A stretch of DNA of 64,000 nucleotides, taken from the NCBI RefSeq assembly GCF_900110435.1, contig NZ_FODT01000003.1, positions 124,001 to 188,000 on the forward strand, in the 5' to 3' direction. A program made the translations under genes and the position numbers. This DNA comes from Rhodopseudomonas pseudopalustris. GTDB lineage: Bacteria > Pseudomonadota > Alphaproteobacteria > Rhizobiales > Xanthobacteraceae. The notes under the pieces were generated by a model that was not told where the DNA came from, searched no databases, and worked only from the letters and a program-made list of their open reading frames with translations. Of this stretch, positions 38,425-47,078 are shown one piece after another. The stretch's first letter is position 1. Every line of letters begins with the position of its first letter.

Positions 38425-38718
38425 ATGACGCACTACATCGCCTTGATCCACAAGGACCGCGACGGCAGCTACGGCGTGTCGTTCCCGGATATTCCCGGCG
38501 TCGTGACTGCTGGTGATTCGATCGAGGAAGCGATGCAGGAGGCCGCGGAGGTCCTGATCTTCGCGGCGGAGGATTGGACCAACCCGGATGGCTCGACCGT
38601 TTTCAATCCGCCACGCACGATCGACGAGCTCGGGAAAGACCCGGCGTTCGTCGAGAGCAGCAAGGACGCCATCGTCGCCCTGATTGAATATCCCGCCCGC
38701 GCCCACGCGGTTGAATAG
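38425..38718 (+). CDS. HicB-like protein without an adjacent HicA
   Basis: The 97-residue product has the HicB partial RNase-H fold: YIALIHKDRDGSYGVSFPDI, PGVVTAGDSIEEAMQEAAEV, then a Pro-rich segment and a short acidic helix. HicB proteins are usually antitoxins to the RNase HicA. No HicA-like gene lies on either side, so this is an orphan or a stand-alone regulator. It starts three bases after the uvrD stop and is probably carried on the same transcript. Confidence 0.82.
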   Translation: MTHYIALIHKDRDGSYGVSFPDIPGVVTAGDSIEEAMQEAAEVLIFAAEDWTNPDGSTVFNPPRTIDELGKDPAFVESSKDAIVALIEYPARAHAVE

Positions 38719-38860
38719 GTACGTTGAACCCGCGAGGGTTCCTCACGCAATCGCCGGGGCCGCTGTCGGTTGCGCGGGCTCCTGACCGTCATTATGTAAG
38801 CCGCCCGCACGACCGCTGCGTTCCGCCGCCCCTCCCCAGCGCACACGCCAACGAGCCCGC

Positions 38861-39781
38861 ATGGCCCCGATCATTTCCGTTTCCAATCTCAGCAAGACCT
38901 ACGGCACCGGCCGCAAGGCGCTGAACGACGTCAATCTCGACATCATGGCCGGCGAAATCTTCGCGCTGCTGGGTCCGAACGGCGCCGGCAAGACCACGCT
39001 GATCGGGACGATCTGCGGCCTCGTCAACGCGACCGAGGGCAAGGTCACCGTCGACGGCCATGACATCGTCGACGACTATCGCGCGGCGCGCGAGATGATC
39101 GGGCTGGTGCCGCAGGAACTGCACACCGACGCGTTCGAATCGGTGTGGGACACGGTGAGCTTCAGCCGCGGCCTGTTCGGCAAGCCGAAGAATCCGGCGC
39201 ATATCGAAAAGGTGCTGCGCGACCTGTCGCTGTGGGATCGCAAGGACAGCCGGATCATCACGCTGTCCGGCGGCATGAAGCGCCGGGTGATGATCGCCAA
39301 GGCACTCAGCCACGAGCCGCAGATCCTGTTCCTCGACGAGCCGACCGCCGGCGTCGATGTCGAGCTGCGCAAGGGGATGTGGGAGGTGGTGCGGGCGCTG
39401 CAGGCGACCGGCGTCACCATCATCCTGACCACGCATTACATCGAGGAAGCCGAGGAGATGGCCGACCGAGTCGGCGTCATCAACAATGGCGAACTGATCC
39501 TGGTCGAAGAGAAGACCGCTCTGATGCAGAAGCTCGGCAAGAAGCAGCTCGAGCTCTATCTCGACGAACCGCTCGGCGCGATCCCGCCGCAGCTTTCGGC
39601 CTACGAGCTGGCACTCGCCGACGACGGCCGCAAGCTGGTCTACACCTACGACACCCGCGCCGGACACACCGGCATCACCGCGCTGCTCGGCGACATCCGC
39701 GCCGCCGGCATCCACTTCAGCGATCTCGACACCAGCCAGTCGTCGCTGGAAGAAATCTTCGTCAGCCTGGTGAGGGCGTGA
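38861..39781 (+). CDS. ABC-2 type transporter, ATP-binding subunit
   Basis: The 306-residue product shows [20 protein letters not shown] (Walker A), [16 protein letters not shown] (Q loop region), [20 protein letters not shown] (signature), [16 protein letters not shown] (Walker B and D loop) and [11 protein letters not shown] (switch His). A C-terminal accessory region follows. It energises the permease encoded two bases downstream. Members of this group export drugs, polysaccharides or nodulation factors; the substrate here is not known. Confidence 0.93.
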   Translation: MAPIISVSNLSKTYGTGRKALNDVNLDIMAGEIFALLGPNGAGKTTLIGTICGLVNATEGKVTVDGHDIVDDYRAAREMIGLVPQELHTDAFESVWDTVSFSRGLFGKPKNPAHIEKVLRDLSLWDRKDSRIITLSGGMKRRVMIAKALSHEPQILFLDEPTAGVDVELRKGMWEVVRALQATGVTIILTTHYIEEAEEMADRVGVINNGELILVEEKTALMQKLGKKQLELYLDEPLGAIPPQLSAYELALADDGRKLVYTYDTRAGHTGITALLGDIRAAGIHFSDLDTSQSSLEEIFVSLVRA

Positions 39782-39783
39782 GC

Positions 39784-40545
39784 ATGAACCATCGGGCTGT
39801 CAAGGCGATCTATCTGTTCGAGATGGCGCGGGCCTGGCGCACGCTGATGCAGAGCATCGTGTCGCCGGTGCTGTCGACCTCGCTGTATTTCATCGTGTTC
39901 GGCGCGGCGATCGGATCGCGCATCGATCAGGTCGAGGGCGTCAGCTACGGCAGCTTCATCGTGCCCGGCCTGATCATGCTCTCGGTGCTGACGCAGAGCG
40001 TGTCGAACGCCTCGTTCGGCATCTACTTCCCGAAATTCACCGGCACGATCTACGAAATCCTCTCGGCGCCGGTGTCGTTCCTGGAAGTCGCGCTCGGCTA
40101 TGTCGGCGCCGCGGCGACCAAGTCGATCATTCTCGGCCTCATCATCCTCGCCACCGCGGGGCTGTTCGTGCCGCTGAAGATCGCGCATCCGTTGTGGATG
40201 CTCGGCTTCCTGGTGCTGACCTCGGTGGCGTTCAGCCTGCTCGGCTTCATCATCGGCATCTGGGCCGACGGATTCGAGAAGCTGCAGGTGGTGCCGCTGT
40301 TGATCATCACGCCGCTGACGTTCCTCGGCGGCAGCTTCTATTCGATCTCGATGCTGCCGCCGGTCTGGCAGACGGTGGCGATGTTCAATCCGGTGGTTTA
40401 TCTCGTGTCCGGCTTCCGCTGGAGCTTCTACGAAATCGCCGACGTCGATATCGGAATCAGCGTCGCCGCGACCTGCGGCTTCCTGTTGCTCTGCATGGCC
40501 GTGGTCTGGTGGATTTTCCGGACCGGCTACCGGCTGAAGGCCTGA
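39784..40545 (+). CDS. ABC-2 type transporter, permease subunit
   Basis: The 253-residue product has six membrane helices and the ABC-2 pattern: [40 protein letters not shown] and [20 protein letters not shown]. It starts two bases after the ATP-binding gene. The larger frame that runs through both genes is a shadow. It is an inner-membrane exporter or a lipid-linked flippase-like protein; the substrate cannot be assigned. Confidence 0.92.
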   Translation: MNHRAVKAIYLFEMARAWRTLMQSIVSPVLSTSLYFIVFGAAIGSRIDQVEGVSYGSFIVPGLIMLSVLTQSVSNASFGIYFPKFTGTIYEILSAPVSFLEVALGYVGAAATKSIILGLIILATAGLFVPLKIAHPLWMLGFLVLTSVAFSLLGFIIGIWADGFEKLQVVPLLIITPLTFLGGSFYSISMLPPVWQTVAMFNPVVYLVSGFRWSFYEIADVDIGISVAATCGFLLLCMAVVWWIFRTGYRLKA

Positions 40546-40580
40546 CGCCGCTGCCGCCGGCGCGGCATTTGATCGGGCAG

Positions 40581-40610
40581 CAAAAAAGGCGCGGCCATTG
40601 CGGCCGCGCC
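40581..40610 (-). terminator. Rho-independent terminator downstream of the 113-aa gene
   Basis: A perfect nine-bp stem GGCGCGGCC/GGCCGCGCC with an ATTGC loop is followed on the minus strand by TTTTTT. It closes the minus-strand gene ending at 40634. The plus-strand ABC operon ends just before it and may use the stem too. Confidence 0.85.
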
Positions 40611-40633
40611 TCGTTCACCATCAGGATTGTGTG

Positions 40634-40975
40634 TCAGCGCCGATAGCACCGGAAATTGCCGCTGCGGGTGTAGTAACCGCGGCAGCGATGAGCGCGATGG
40701 TAGCGCGGCCCGTGGTTCGGCAGCCCGAGCACGCCGTTGACCGCGCCCACCGCGCCGCCGACACCGGCGCCGATCGCTCCGCCGACAACGCCACCCACCG
40801 GACCCGCCGCGCGATTGCCGTGATACGAGCCGTCCTGCGCGCCGCGAACGATCCCCTGAGAGTGACCCGCGGTCGGGATCGCGAGCAGCGCCAAGGCCAG
40901 CGCGGCCGCGGCCAGCATCGCCTTCAGCGGCGTGTGGTCGGCGCGAATGGCGAGCGTCTTCGTTTTCGTCTTCAT
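40634..40975 (-). CDS. small exported glycine-rich hypothetical protein
   Basis: The 113-residue product has a basic N-terminus and a signal peptide (AMLAAAALALALLAIPTAGHS). A Gly/Val-rich middle follows (GPVGGVVGGAIGAGVGGAVG), resembling glycine-zipper segments, then a His/Tyr/Arg-rich C-terminus with two cysteines ending in CRGYYTRSGNFRCYRR. It is probably periplasmic or membrane-associated. No function is known. It ends at a strong terminator. Confidence 0.75.
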   Translation of the reverse strand: MKTKTKTLAIRADHTPLKAMLAAAALALALLAIPTAGHSQGIVRGAQDGSYHGNRAAGPVGGVVGGAIGAGVGGAVGAVNGVLGLPNHGPRYHRAHRCRGYYTRSGNFRCYRR

Positions 40976-41240
40976 CGATGTCCATCCTTCGGGATTTGTC
41001 CCCCGATCGATCGTCGGAGCAGACTTGCGACAGGTTAACCCCCGGCCGACGCTTCGGTTCCATTCACCTTGATTTCGCCGCAGCTCGGTCTTGGCCTCGC
41101 CCGAGCGAGCGGCGAGTTAACGATGCCCGGGGTTTTTCTGTTGCGACGCGGAGGCTACTGGAAACTGCGATGGCCGCTGTGCATATTACCTGCGGGGACG
41201 GGCATTCAAGTCGAAGGATCGGGCCGAGGAGGCCGGCATC

Positions 41241-42017
41241 ATGCGTTCGTATCTCGTTTCCCTCACCGGTCTGATCCTGCTGGCGGCGTCCACTGCTCAG
41301 GCAAAAGTCGCGATCACCGTCGACAAGGACAATCAGGAAATGACCGTCGCGGTCGATGGCGTCGAACGCTATCGCTGGCCGGTCTCGACCGGCAATCCGT
41401 CGCACGAGACGCCGAACGGATCGTTCCGCACCTTCCGGATGGAAGCCGATCACTACTCGAAGGAGTTCGACGATGCGCCGATGCCGCACGCGATCTTCTT
41501 CACCCGTCAGGGCCACGCGATCCACGGCACCGACGCCGCAGGGAAGCTCGGCGTGCCGGTGTCGCATGGATGCATCAGGCTCTCGCGCGACAACGCCTCC
41601 ACGCTCTATGCGCTGGTCGAGAAAGACGGCGTCCTCAATACAACCGTGAACCTGACCGGATCGTCGCGGGTGGCTCTGGCGAAGCAACCCGGCAACAAGG
41701 CGAACACCGCGGTGGCGCGCCGTGCTCCGGCGCCGAGCTATGACGGCGCCGGCGAACCCGTCGAACTGGCGCCCCGCGCGCAGCCGCGGGTGGCCAGACC
41801 GCAAGTCGCCGACGACGGCTTCATCTATCCGGCCGACGGCAATGACGGCCGCCGATATCCGGCGCCTCCCGGCTATCGCCGCGGCTACGCCCAACAGCAA
41901 TATCAGCCGCAATATCAGTATCAATATTCCGAAGATGACAGCTACGCGGCGCAGGTCTACGCCCCTCGTCGCAGCTATCAACCGCGCGGCTATTACGGCG
42001 GCTACTCGGACGACTGA
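41241..42017 (+). CDS. exported L,D-transpeptidase (YkuD family)
   Basis: The 258-residue product has a signal peptide (LVSLTGLILLAASTAQA). The catalytic domain shows AIFFTRQGHAIHGTDAA and the active-site motif PVSHGCIRLSRDNA with His109 and Cys111. The C-terminal 100 residues are low-complexity, rich in Gln, Tyr and Arg (YAQQQYQPQYQYQYS). Such enzymes form 3-3 cross-links in peptidoglycan or anchor proteins to it. GAGGAGG lies upstream of the ATG, and a terminator follows the gene. Confidence 0.92.
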   Translation: MRSYLVSLTGLILLAASTAQAKVAITVDKDNQEMTVAVDGVERYRWPVSTGNPSHETPNGSFRTFRMEADHYSKEFDDAPMPHAIFFTRQGHAIHGTDAAGKLGVPVSHGCIRLSRDNASTLYALVEKDGVLNTTVNLTGSSRVALAKQPGNKANTAVARRAPAPSYDGAGEPVELAPRAQPRVARPQVADDGFIYPADGNDGRRYPAPPGYRRGYAQQQYQPQYQYQYSEDDSYAAQVYAPRRSYQPRGYYGGYSDD

Positions 42018-42040
42018 GACCCGAGCTTCACGCCTTCCGA

Positions 42041-42075
42041 ACGCGCGGCCGCCCGGACGGTCGCGCGTTTTTCTT
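42041..42075 (+). terminator. Rho-independent terminator after the L,D-transpeptidase gene
   Basis: The 11-bp stem ACGCGCGGCCG/CGGTCGCGCGT (one G-T pair) with a CCCGGA loop is followed by TTTTCTTTG on the plus strand. It ends just before the stop of the convergent gene. Confidence 0.85.
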
Positions 42076-42079
42076 TGCG

Positions 42080-44359
42080 CTATTCGTCGCCCTCGCGCAG
42101 CCGGCGCCACACCGCGCCGAGCACGTTGGAATAGTCGTCCGTCCAGACCCGTTGATGAGGGCGCGGCTCGGTCAGGGTCCAGTCCTGCGACGAGGCGATC
42201 GAACCGACATCATCGGGCTGCCGCGCCGAGATCACCACGGACGTCGCGAAAATATAGTCGGCGTCGCGCTCCGGGTCGTCGGAATAGGTCCAGCTCTTCA
42301 TGCCGTTGGTGCCGGCGATGCCGACCACCACGCTTGCCAGTTCGAGATGCCGGTTGGAGACGTGCATCAGCACCGCGCCCTGCGGCGCCAGCTTCGACTT
42401 GTAGATCGCCATCGCCTCCCGGGTCGCGAGATGGATCGGGATCGCGTCCGACGAATAGGCGTCGACCACGATCAGATCGTAGGCGCCGTCCGGCTCGTTG
42501 GCGAAGGTCAGCCGCGCGTCGCCCATCACCGGCTGCAGGTCGGGCGCGCATTTGCTCACATAGGTGAAGTATTTCGGATCGCGCGCGGTATCGACCATCG
42601 ATTGGTCGATCTCGAAAAACCGCCAAGTCTCGCCCGGCTGCGCGGCGCAGGTCAGCGATCCCGAGCCGAGTCCGATCACCGCGACACGCAGCGGCTCACC
42701 CTTGCGTGCGCGGATCGCCGCGATCCCCTGCCCGATGCCGCCATCCTTGTAGTAATAGGTGATCGGCTCCGGCCGGCCGCTGATGGGCGTGCCGTCATCA
42801 TTCAGCATTTTCTCGGCGCCGTGGATCGTCGTGCCGTGCAGCAGCACGTGATACTGCCCGTTCGACGTCACCTGAATCTTGTGAACGCCGAAGAAGCTGC
42901 GCACCGTCTCGACCTTTCCGTCGTCGGAGGGGTAGAGCCGGATCAGCGTCAGCGCCAACACGACGGTGGCGAACACTTTCCAGCGGCTGGCGCGCAGCGC
43001 CAGCGCCGCGAAGGCCGCCACTGCGGCGACGTCGCCGACGATCAGCATGCGATTGATGCTGATCCACTCGAACACATTGTTGGCGCTGAACGATGGCGCG
43101 ATCAGCGCCACCGCAAGGGCGGCAAGGAACGCCCAGTACCAGCGCGTCCAGGCCGGAACCCGCTCGATCATGTTCGGCCGGCACAGCACCGCCAGCGCCA
43201 GCAGAATCGGATATTCGGCAATCCAGGAGAAGCTGTAAGGCGCGACCAGGCCGGCAAACAGCCCGCCGACCATGCCGCCGAACGACAGCGCGACGTAGAA
43301 GCCGGTGAGATGGCGTGCGTCCGGACGTGTCCGCGCCAGTTCGCCATGGCAGGCCATCGCGATCACGAAGAACGACACCAAATGGCCGCAGAGCATCAGC
43401 AGCAGATTGGCGGTGCCAGCATAGGCGAGCAGCACGGCGATCACCCCGATCGCGACCGGCTGCGCGGCCAGCATCCATTTGTGCGGCAGCAGCGGCCGCG
43501 ACTGGAACACCAGCACCCACGTCAGCAGATACAGCGACAGCGGCAGGACCCACAGCAGCGGCGCGGCCGCGACGTCGGTCGAGACATGCGCGGTGACCGC
43601 GATCAGCAGACCCGACGGCACCGCGGCGAGAAACACCCAGCGCGCACGCAACGTCCAGGACGGCGCGACCGCGGCGGCGCTTTGGTCGCTGCTCGCGCTG
43701 ATATCCATTTTCGGCGAGCGCAGCAGCAGGTAGCCGCAGCCGGCGATCAGCAGGATCAACAGGCCGTAGCCGCCGGTCCACACGATATTCTGCGAGCGCA
43801 GCGTCAGCGTCGGCTCCAGCAGCACCGGATAGGACAACAGCGCCAGGAAGCTGCCGATATTGGACGACGCGTAGAGGAAATACGGATCGGGTCCGTTGGG
43901 GTGGCCGGTGCGTACGAACCACGCCTGCAGCAGCGGATTGTTGGCGGCAAGCGCAAAGAACGGCAGGCCGATCGACACCGCGAACAGGCCGAGCAACCAG
44001 AACGCGTAGCCGCTCGAGGGCGGCGTGCCCCAACCACCGGCGATCGACAGCGGCAGCGTCAGCATCGCGGCGATCAGCAGCGCGAGATGAATCGCGACGG
44101 GAACGATGCGGTTGCGGAACTGGCTGATGTAATGCGCATAGGCGTAGCCGCCGAGCAGCAGCGACTGGAAGAACACCATCGCCACCGACCACACCGCCGG
44201 CGAGCCGCCCAGCCGGGGCAGCACCATTTTGGTGAACAATGGCTGGACCGAAAACAGCAGCAGCGCGCTGGTGAAGATCGCCCCGGTGTAGACGATCAGG
44301 ATCACCCGGTTGCGCGCTTCGGAATTATGAGCGGCAGCGGGCGGCATCGGATCGGTCAT
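42080..44359 (-). CDS. membrane protein fused to a spermidine-synthase-like domain
   Basis: From the ATG at 44359, with GGAG six bases upstream, the product is 759 residues. The N-terminal part (about 20-490) has about 12-14 hydrophobic helices, starting with ILIVYTGAIFTSALLLFSVQ. The C-terminal part (about 520-740) is a Rossmann domain with RVAVIGLGSGSLTCAAQPGE, FFEIDQSMVDTARD, VMGDARLTF and LIVVDAYSSDAIPIHLATRE. This layout is that of membrane-fused spermidine-synthase-like proteins. The GGGDG motif of true spermidine synthases is replaced by GLGSGS, so the activity is uncertain. Confidence 0.88.
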   Translation of the reverse strand: MTDPMPPAAAHNSEARNRVILIVYTGAIFTSALLLFSVQPLFTKMVLPRLGGSPAVWSVAMVFFQSLLLGGYAYAHYISQFRNRIVPVAIHLALLIAAMLTLPLSIAGGWGTPPSSGYAFWLLGLFAVSIGLPFFALAANNPLLQAWFVRTGHPNGPDPYFLYASSNIGSFLALLSYPVLLEPTLTLRSQNIVWTGGYGLLILLIAGCGYLLLRSPKMDISASSDQSAAAVAPSWTLRARWVFLAAVPSGLLIAVTAHVSTDVAAAPLLWVLPLSLYLLTWVLVFQSRPLLPHKWMLAAQPVAIGVIAVLLAYAGTANLLLMLCGHLVSFFVIAMACHGELARTRPDARHLTGFYVALSFGGMVGGLFAGLVAPYSFSWIAEYPILLALAVLCRPNMIERVPAWTRWYWAFLAALAVALIAPSFSANNVFEWISINRMLIVGDVAAVAAFAALALRASRWKVFATVVLALTLIRLYPSDDGKVETVRSFFGVHKIQVTSNGQYHVLLHGTTIHGAEKMLNDDGTPISGRPEPITYYYKDGGIGQGIAAIRARKGEPLRVAVIGLGSGSLTCAAQPGETWRFFEIDQSMVDTARDPKYFTYVSKCAPDLQPVMGDARLTFANEPDGAYDLIVVDAYSSDAIPIHLATREAMAIYKSKLAPQGAVLMHVSNRHLELASVVVGIAGTNGMKSWTYSDDPERDADYIFATSVVISARQPDDVGSIASSQDWTLTEPRPHQRVWTDDYSNVLGAVWRRLREGDE

Positions 44360-44644
44360 GCAGTCTCCAAAGCGGATCTCCGGCGGCGGCCGGTGCGGCA
44401 AAGTGGCAGGTATTCGTCACGGCGGCGGCAGGGCCGCCACGGCCGAGGGTCTGTATCCTGAGGCGTCCGGATTTTACAATCGCAGAACCGAAGGCCGCTA
44501 TCCACTCGGATCAGACCGGCGCGACGTTGTGCCTAGTCGGGTACGACCTCTTGTGCGGGGTCTGCAAGTCTTTGATAACCCAGTGTGGACACCTTGTGGC
44601 CGGCGGCGACGCCGGGGCCATTTCTCGACCATTCTGGAACACCA

Positions 44645-46255
44645 ATGTCCGATCCCGACGTGCTGATCATCGGCGCCGGCCATAACGGCCTCACCTGCGC
44701 CGCCTATCTGGCGCAGGCCGGGCTCAAGGTGAAGGTGGTCGAGCGCCGCAGTGTGGTCGGCGGCGCTGCGGTGACGCAGGAGTTTCATCCTGGCTTTCGC
44801 AACTCGGTTGCGGCCTATACGGTCAGCCTGCTCAACCCTCAGGTGATCGCCGATCTCCGATTGCACCAGCACGGGCTGCGCATCGTCGAGCGCCGAGCGC
44901 AGAACTTCCTGCCTGCGCCGGGCGGCAAATATCTGCTGACGGGCTCGAAATACACCGCGAAATCGGTGGCGCATCTGAGCCGCCACGACGCCGGCAAAAT
45001 CGACGGCTTCACCGCCGAACTGGAAACGATCGCCGACGTGCTGCGGCATTTCGTGCTGCGCGCGCCGCCCAATCTGGTCGAGCGTTTCGGCGTCGGCGCG
45101 ATCCGCGAAGGCGTCGCGGCGCTGGGAACAGCCAACCGCCTGCGCGCGCTGTCGCTGGAACAGCAACGGCTGCTGCTCGACCTTTTCACCTGTTCGGCCG
45201 GCGAGATGCTCGACGCGCGGTTCGAGAACGATCTGGTCAAGGCGCTGTTTGGCTTCGACGCGATCGTCGGCAATTACGCAAGCCCCTACGCCGCCGGTTC
45301 CGCCTATGTGATGTTGCATCACGCCTTCGGTGAAGTGAACGGCAAGAAGGGCGTCTGGGGCCACGCAATCGGCGGCATGGGCGCGATCACCCAGGCGATG
45401 GCGGCTGCGGCCCGCGCCGCGGGGGCCGAGATCGAAACCGGCGCCGGCGTGCGCGAGGTGCTGGTCGAGCGCGGGCGCGTCGTCGGCGTCACCCTCGACG
45501 ACGGCCGCAGCCTGCGCGCCAAATACGTCGCCGCTAACATCAATCCGAAACTGCTCTACACCCGGCTGCTACCGAAGGACGCGCTGCCGGTCGATTTCCT
45601 CCGCCGTATGCAGGCGTGGAAGAACGGCTCCGGCACTTTCCGGATGAATGTTGCGCTATCCGGCCTGCCCTCGTTCGAGGCGCTGCCCGGTGCGGGCGAC
45701 CATCTCACCGCCGGCATCATTATCGCCCCCAGCCTCGACTACATGGACCGGGCTTACATCGACGCCCGTCAGCACGGCTGGAGCCGCGAACCGGTGGTCG
45801 AAATGCTGATCCCCTCGACGCTGGACGACTCGCTGGCGCCACCCGGCCAGCACGTCGCCAGCCTGTTCTGCCAGCACGTCGCGCCGCAATTGCCCGACGG
45901 CGTCTCCTGGGATGATCGCCGCGAGGAGGTCGCTGATCTGATGATCGCGACCGTCGATCGCTACGCCCCCGGCTTCGCCGCCAGCGTGCTCGGGCGACAG
46001 ATCCTGTCGCCGCTCGATCTCGAGCGCGACTTCGGCCTGCTCGGCGGCGACATCTTCCACGGCGCGCTGAGCCTGAACCAGCTGTTCTCCGCCCGCCCGA
46101 TGCTCGGCCATGCCGACTATCGCGGCCCGCTGAAAGGGCTCTATCACTGCGGCTCCGGCGCCCATCCCGGCGGCGGCGTCACCGGCGCGCCCGGCCACAA
46201 CGCCGCGGCAACGATCCTCAACGACCACCGCAGCCTGTTCAAAGCGCGTGGATAA
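44645..46255 (+). CDS. phytoene-dehydrogenase-like FAD oxidoreductase
   Basis: From the ATG at 44645 the product is 536 residues. It begins with the dinucleotide-binding motif DVLIIGAGHNGLTCAAYLAQ and VVERRSVVGGAAVTQEFHPG, has GGMGAITQAMAAAARAAGAE in the middle, and ends with GLYHCGSGAHPGGGVTGAPG. This pattern is shared with the PYROXD2 and carotenoid-desaturase-like group. No carotenoid genes are nearby, so a role in pigment synthesis should not be assumed. Upstream readings to 44585 lack family similarity. The stop codon is part of the first box of a regular 9-mer array. Confidence 0.88.
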   Translation: MSDPDVLIIGAGHNGLTCAAYLAQAGLKVKVVERRSVVGGAAVTQEFHPGFRNSVAAYTVSLLNPQVIADLRLHQHGLRIVERRAQNFLPAPGGKYLLTGSKYTAKSVAHLSRHDAGKIDGFTAELETIADVLRHFVLRAPPNLVERFGVGAIREGVAALGTANRLRALSLEQQRLLLDLFTCSAGEMLDARFENDLVKALFGFDAIVGNYASPYAAGSAYVMLHHAFGEVNGKKGVWGHAIGGMGAITQAMAAAARAAGAEIETGAGVREVLVERGRVVGVTLDDGRSLRAKYVAANINPKLLYTRLLPKDALPVDFLRRMQAWKNGSGTFRMNVALSGLPSFEALPGAGDHLTAGIIIAPSLDYMDRAYIDARQHGWSREPVVEMLIPSTLDDSLAPPGQHVASLFCQHVAPQLPDGVSWDDRREEVADLMIATVDRYAPGFAASVLGRQILSPLDLERDFGLLGGDIFHGALSLNQLFSARPMLGHADYRGPLKGLYHCGSGAHPGGGVTGAPGHNAAATILNDHRSLFKARG

Positions 46256-46347
46256 ATCTGTGCGTAACGCTGTGGATATGCTGTGGAAAAGCTGAGCTTA
46301 AAGCTGTGCGCGAAGCTGTTGATAGGGTGTGGGCGCCCTGGGGATAA
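46247..46347. repeat. array of nine DnaA-box-like 9-mers with 11-12 bp spacing
   Basis: Nine 9-mers related to TGTGGATAA (the complement of the DnaA box TTATCCACA) begin at 46247, 46259, 46271, 46282, 46293, 46305, 46317, 46328 and 46339. Steps are 12, 12, 11, 11, 12, 12, 11 and 11. The best matches are CGTGGATAA, TGTGCGTAA, TGTGGATAT, TGTGGAAAA and TGGGGATAA, each one base off; others are weaker (for example TGAGCTTAA). All point the same way. It occupies most of the gap between the oxidoreductase gene and the next, convergent gene. Confidence 0.7.
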
Positions 46348-46431
46348 GCTCGGACACTACAAGTCCTGATCAACGAGACGGACGGCTGATCGAGAGCTGA
46401 TCCGTCTCGCGTGACGGCGCGCCCCTCTCGA

Positions 46432-46701
46432 TCACCCTTTCAGGCACCGCCGCGCTGCGGCAATCTGGGCCCAGGAAAATCCGTTCTTGACGGCCCAGGT
46501 GATCGACTTGGCGCGGCCGTGTTCGGCGACGTGGTGGCGAATAGTTGCGCAATCGATCGCAGGCGGATCGGAGGGTTGCACCTCCTTGGCAAATGCCGCT
46601 TGCGAGCCGGCCAGCACGACGCACGCACCGACGGCAAATGTCGCTAGCATGCGACTGGAACGGGCGCGGCGGCCCGAGAAAATTCTGCTGGTGTTAGTCA
46701 T
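46432..46701 (-). CDS. small exported hypothetical protein (89 aa)
   Basis: From the ATG at 46701 the product is 89 residues. It has a basic N-terminus and signal peptide (MLATFAVGACVVLAGSQAAFA). The mature part is short: PPAIDCATIRHHVAEHGRAK then ITWAVKNGFSWAQIAAARRC. The two mature cysteines may pair. I recall similar small exported proteins in Bradyrhizobiaceae but no function. AAGG lies upstream of the ATG. The gene is convergent with the oxidoreductase gene, with the 9-mer array between them. Confidence 0.7.
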   Translation of the reverse strand: MTNTSRIFSGRRARSSRMLATFAVGACVVLAGSQAAFAKEVQPSDPPAIDCATIRHHVAEHGRAKSITWAVKNGFSWAQIAAARRCLKG

Positions 46702-47078
46702 TCCGCCTTCCCTGTTGCATCCGCTCATCTCGAGCATTGGGGCGGCGCCGTTGCTCGGATCGATGCATCGGCGGCGGACAAACGACCGCAGCCGCGATCC
46801 ATTCCACACACTCCTCCCGTGCTTCAACGCCGGAACGGTCCCAATGGATCCAGAACGCGGCTTGGCAGCATCGCAATGCTGGCATGCAGGCGCCTATTGC
46901 TGCCGCCGGGGCCGTGCGTCGGCGCCGCCAATTAATCGTTACCGACGCCGAATCCCTGGTCTTCACCCCTGTGCATAAGTCATGGACAAACCCTGCCTTT
47001 CCGGCGCAGAAGCTGGGGACGCCGCGTTGCGAAATCACTTCATCGGCGGCCACCCGGCCACCAAACATCGGACCCGAC
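46702..47078. other. gene-free stretch before prmA, containing one perfect DnaA-box match
   Basis: No frame in this stretch looks like a gene; the long frame leading into prmA is not conserved in character. TGTGCATAA at 46970-46978 fits the DnaA-box consensus TTATNCACA on the other strand exactly. It lies about 630 bases from the 9-mer array. Confidence 0.5.

Noticed and set aside
46247-46347. The 9-mer array as the chromosomal origin of replication
   Set aside because: Neighbouring genes are not those usual at alphaproteobacterial origins (such as hemE, dnaA or parAB), no AT-rich unwinding region is adjacent, and most boxes are imperfect.
46247-46347. The 9-mer array as a CRISPR array
   Set aside because: Units are only 9 bases with 2-3-base gaps, far below CRISPR repeat and spacer lengths, and no cas genes are present.
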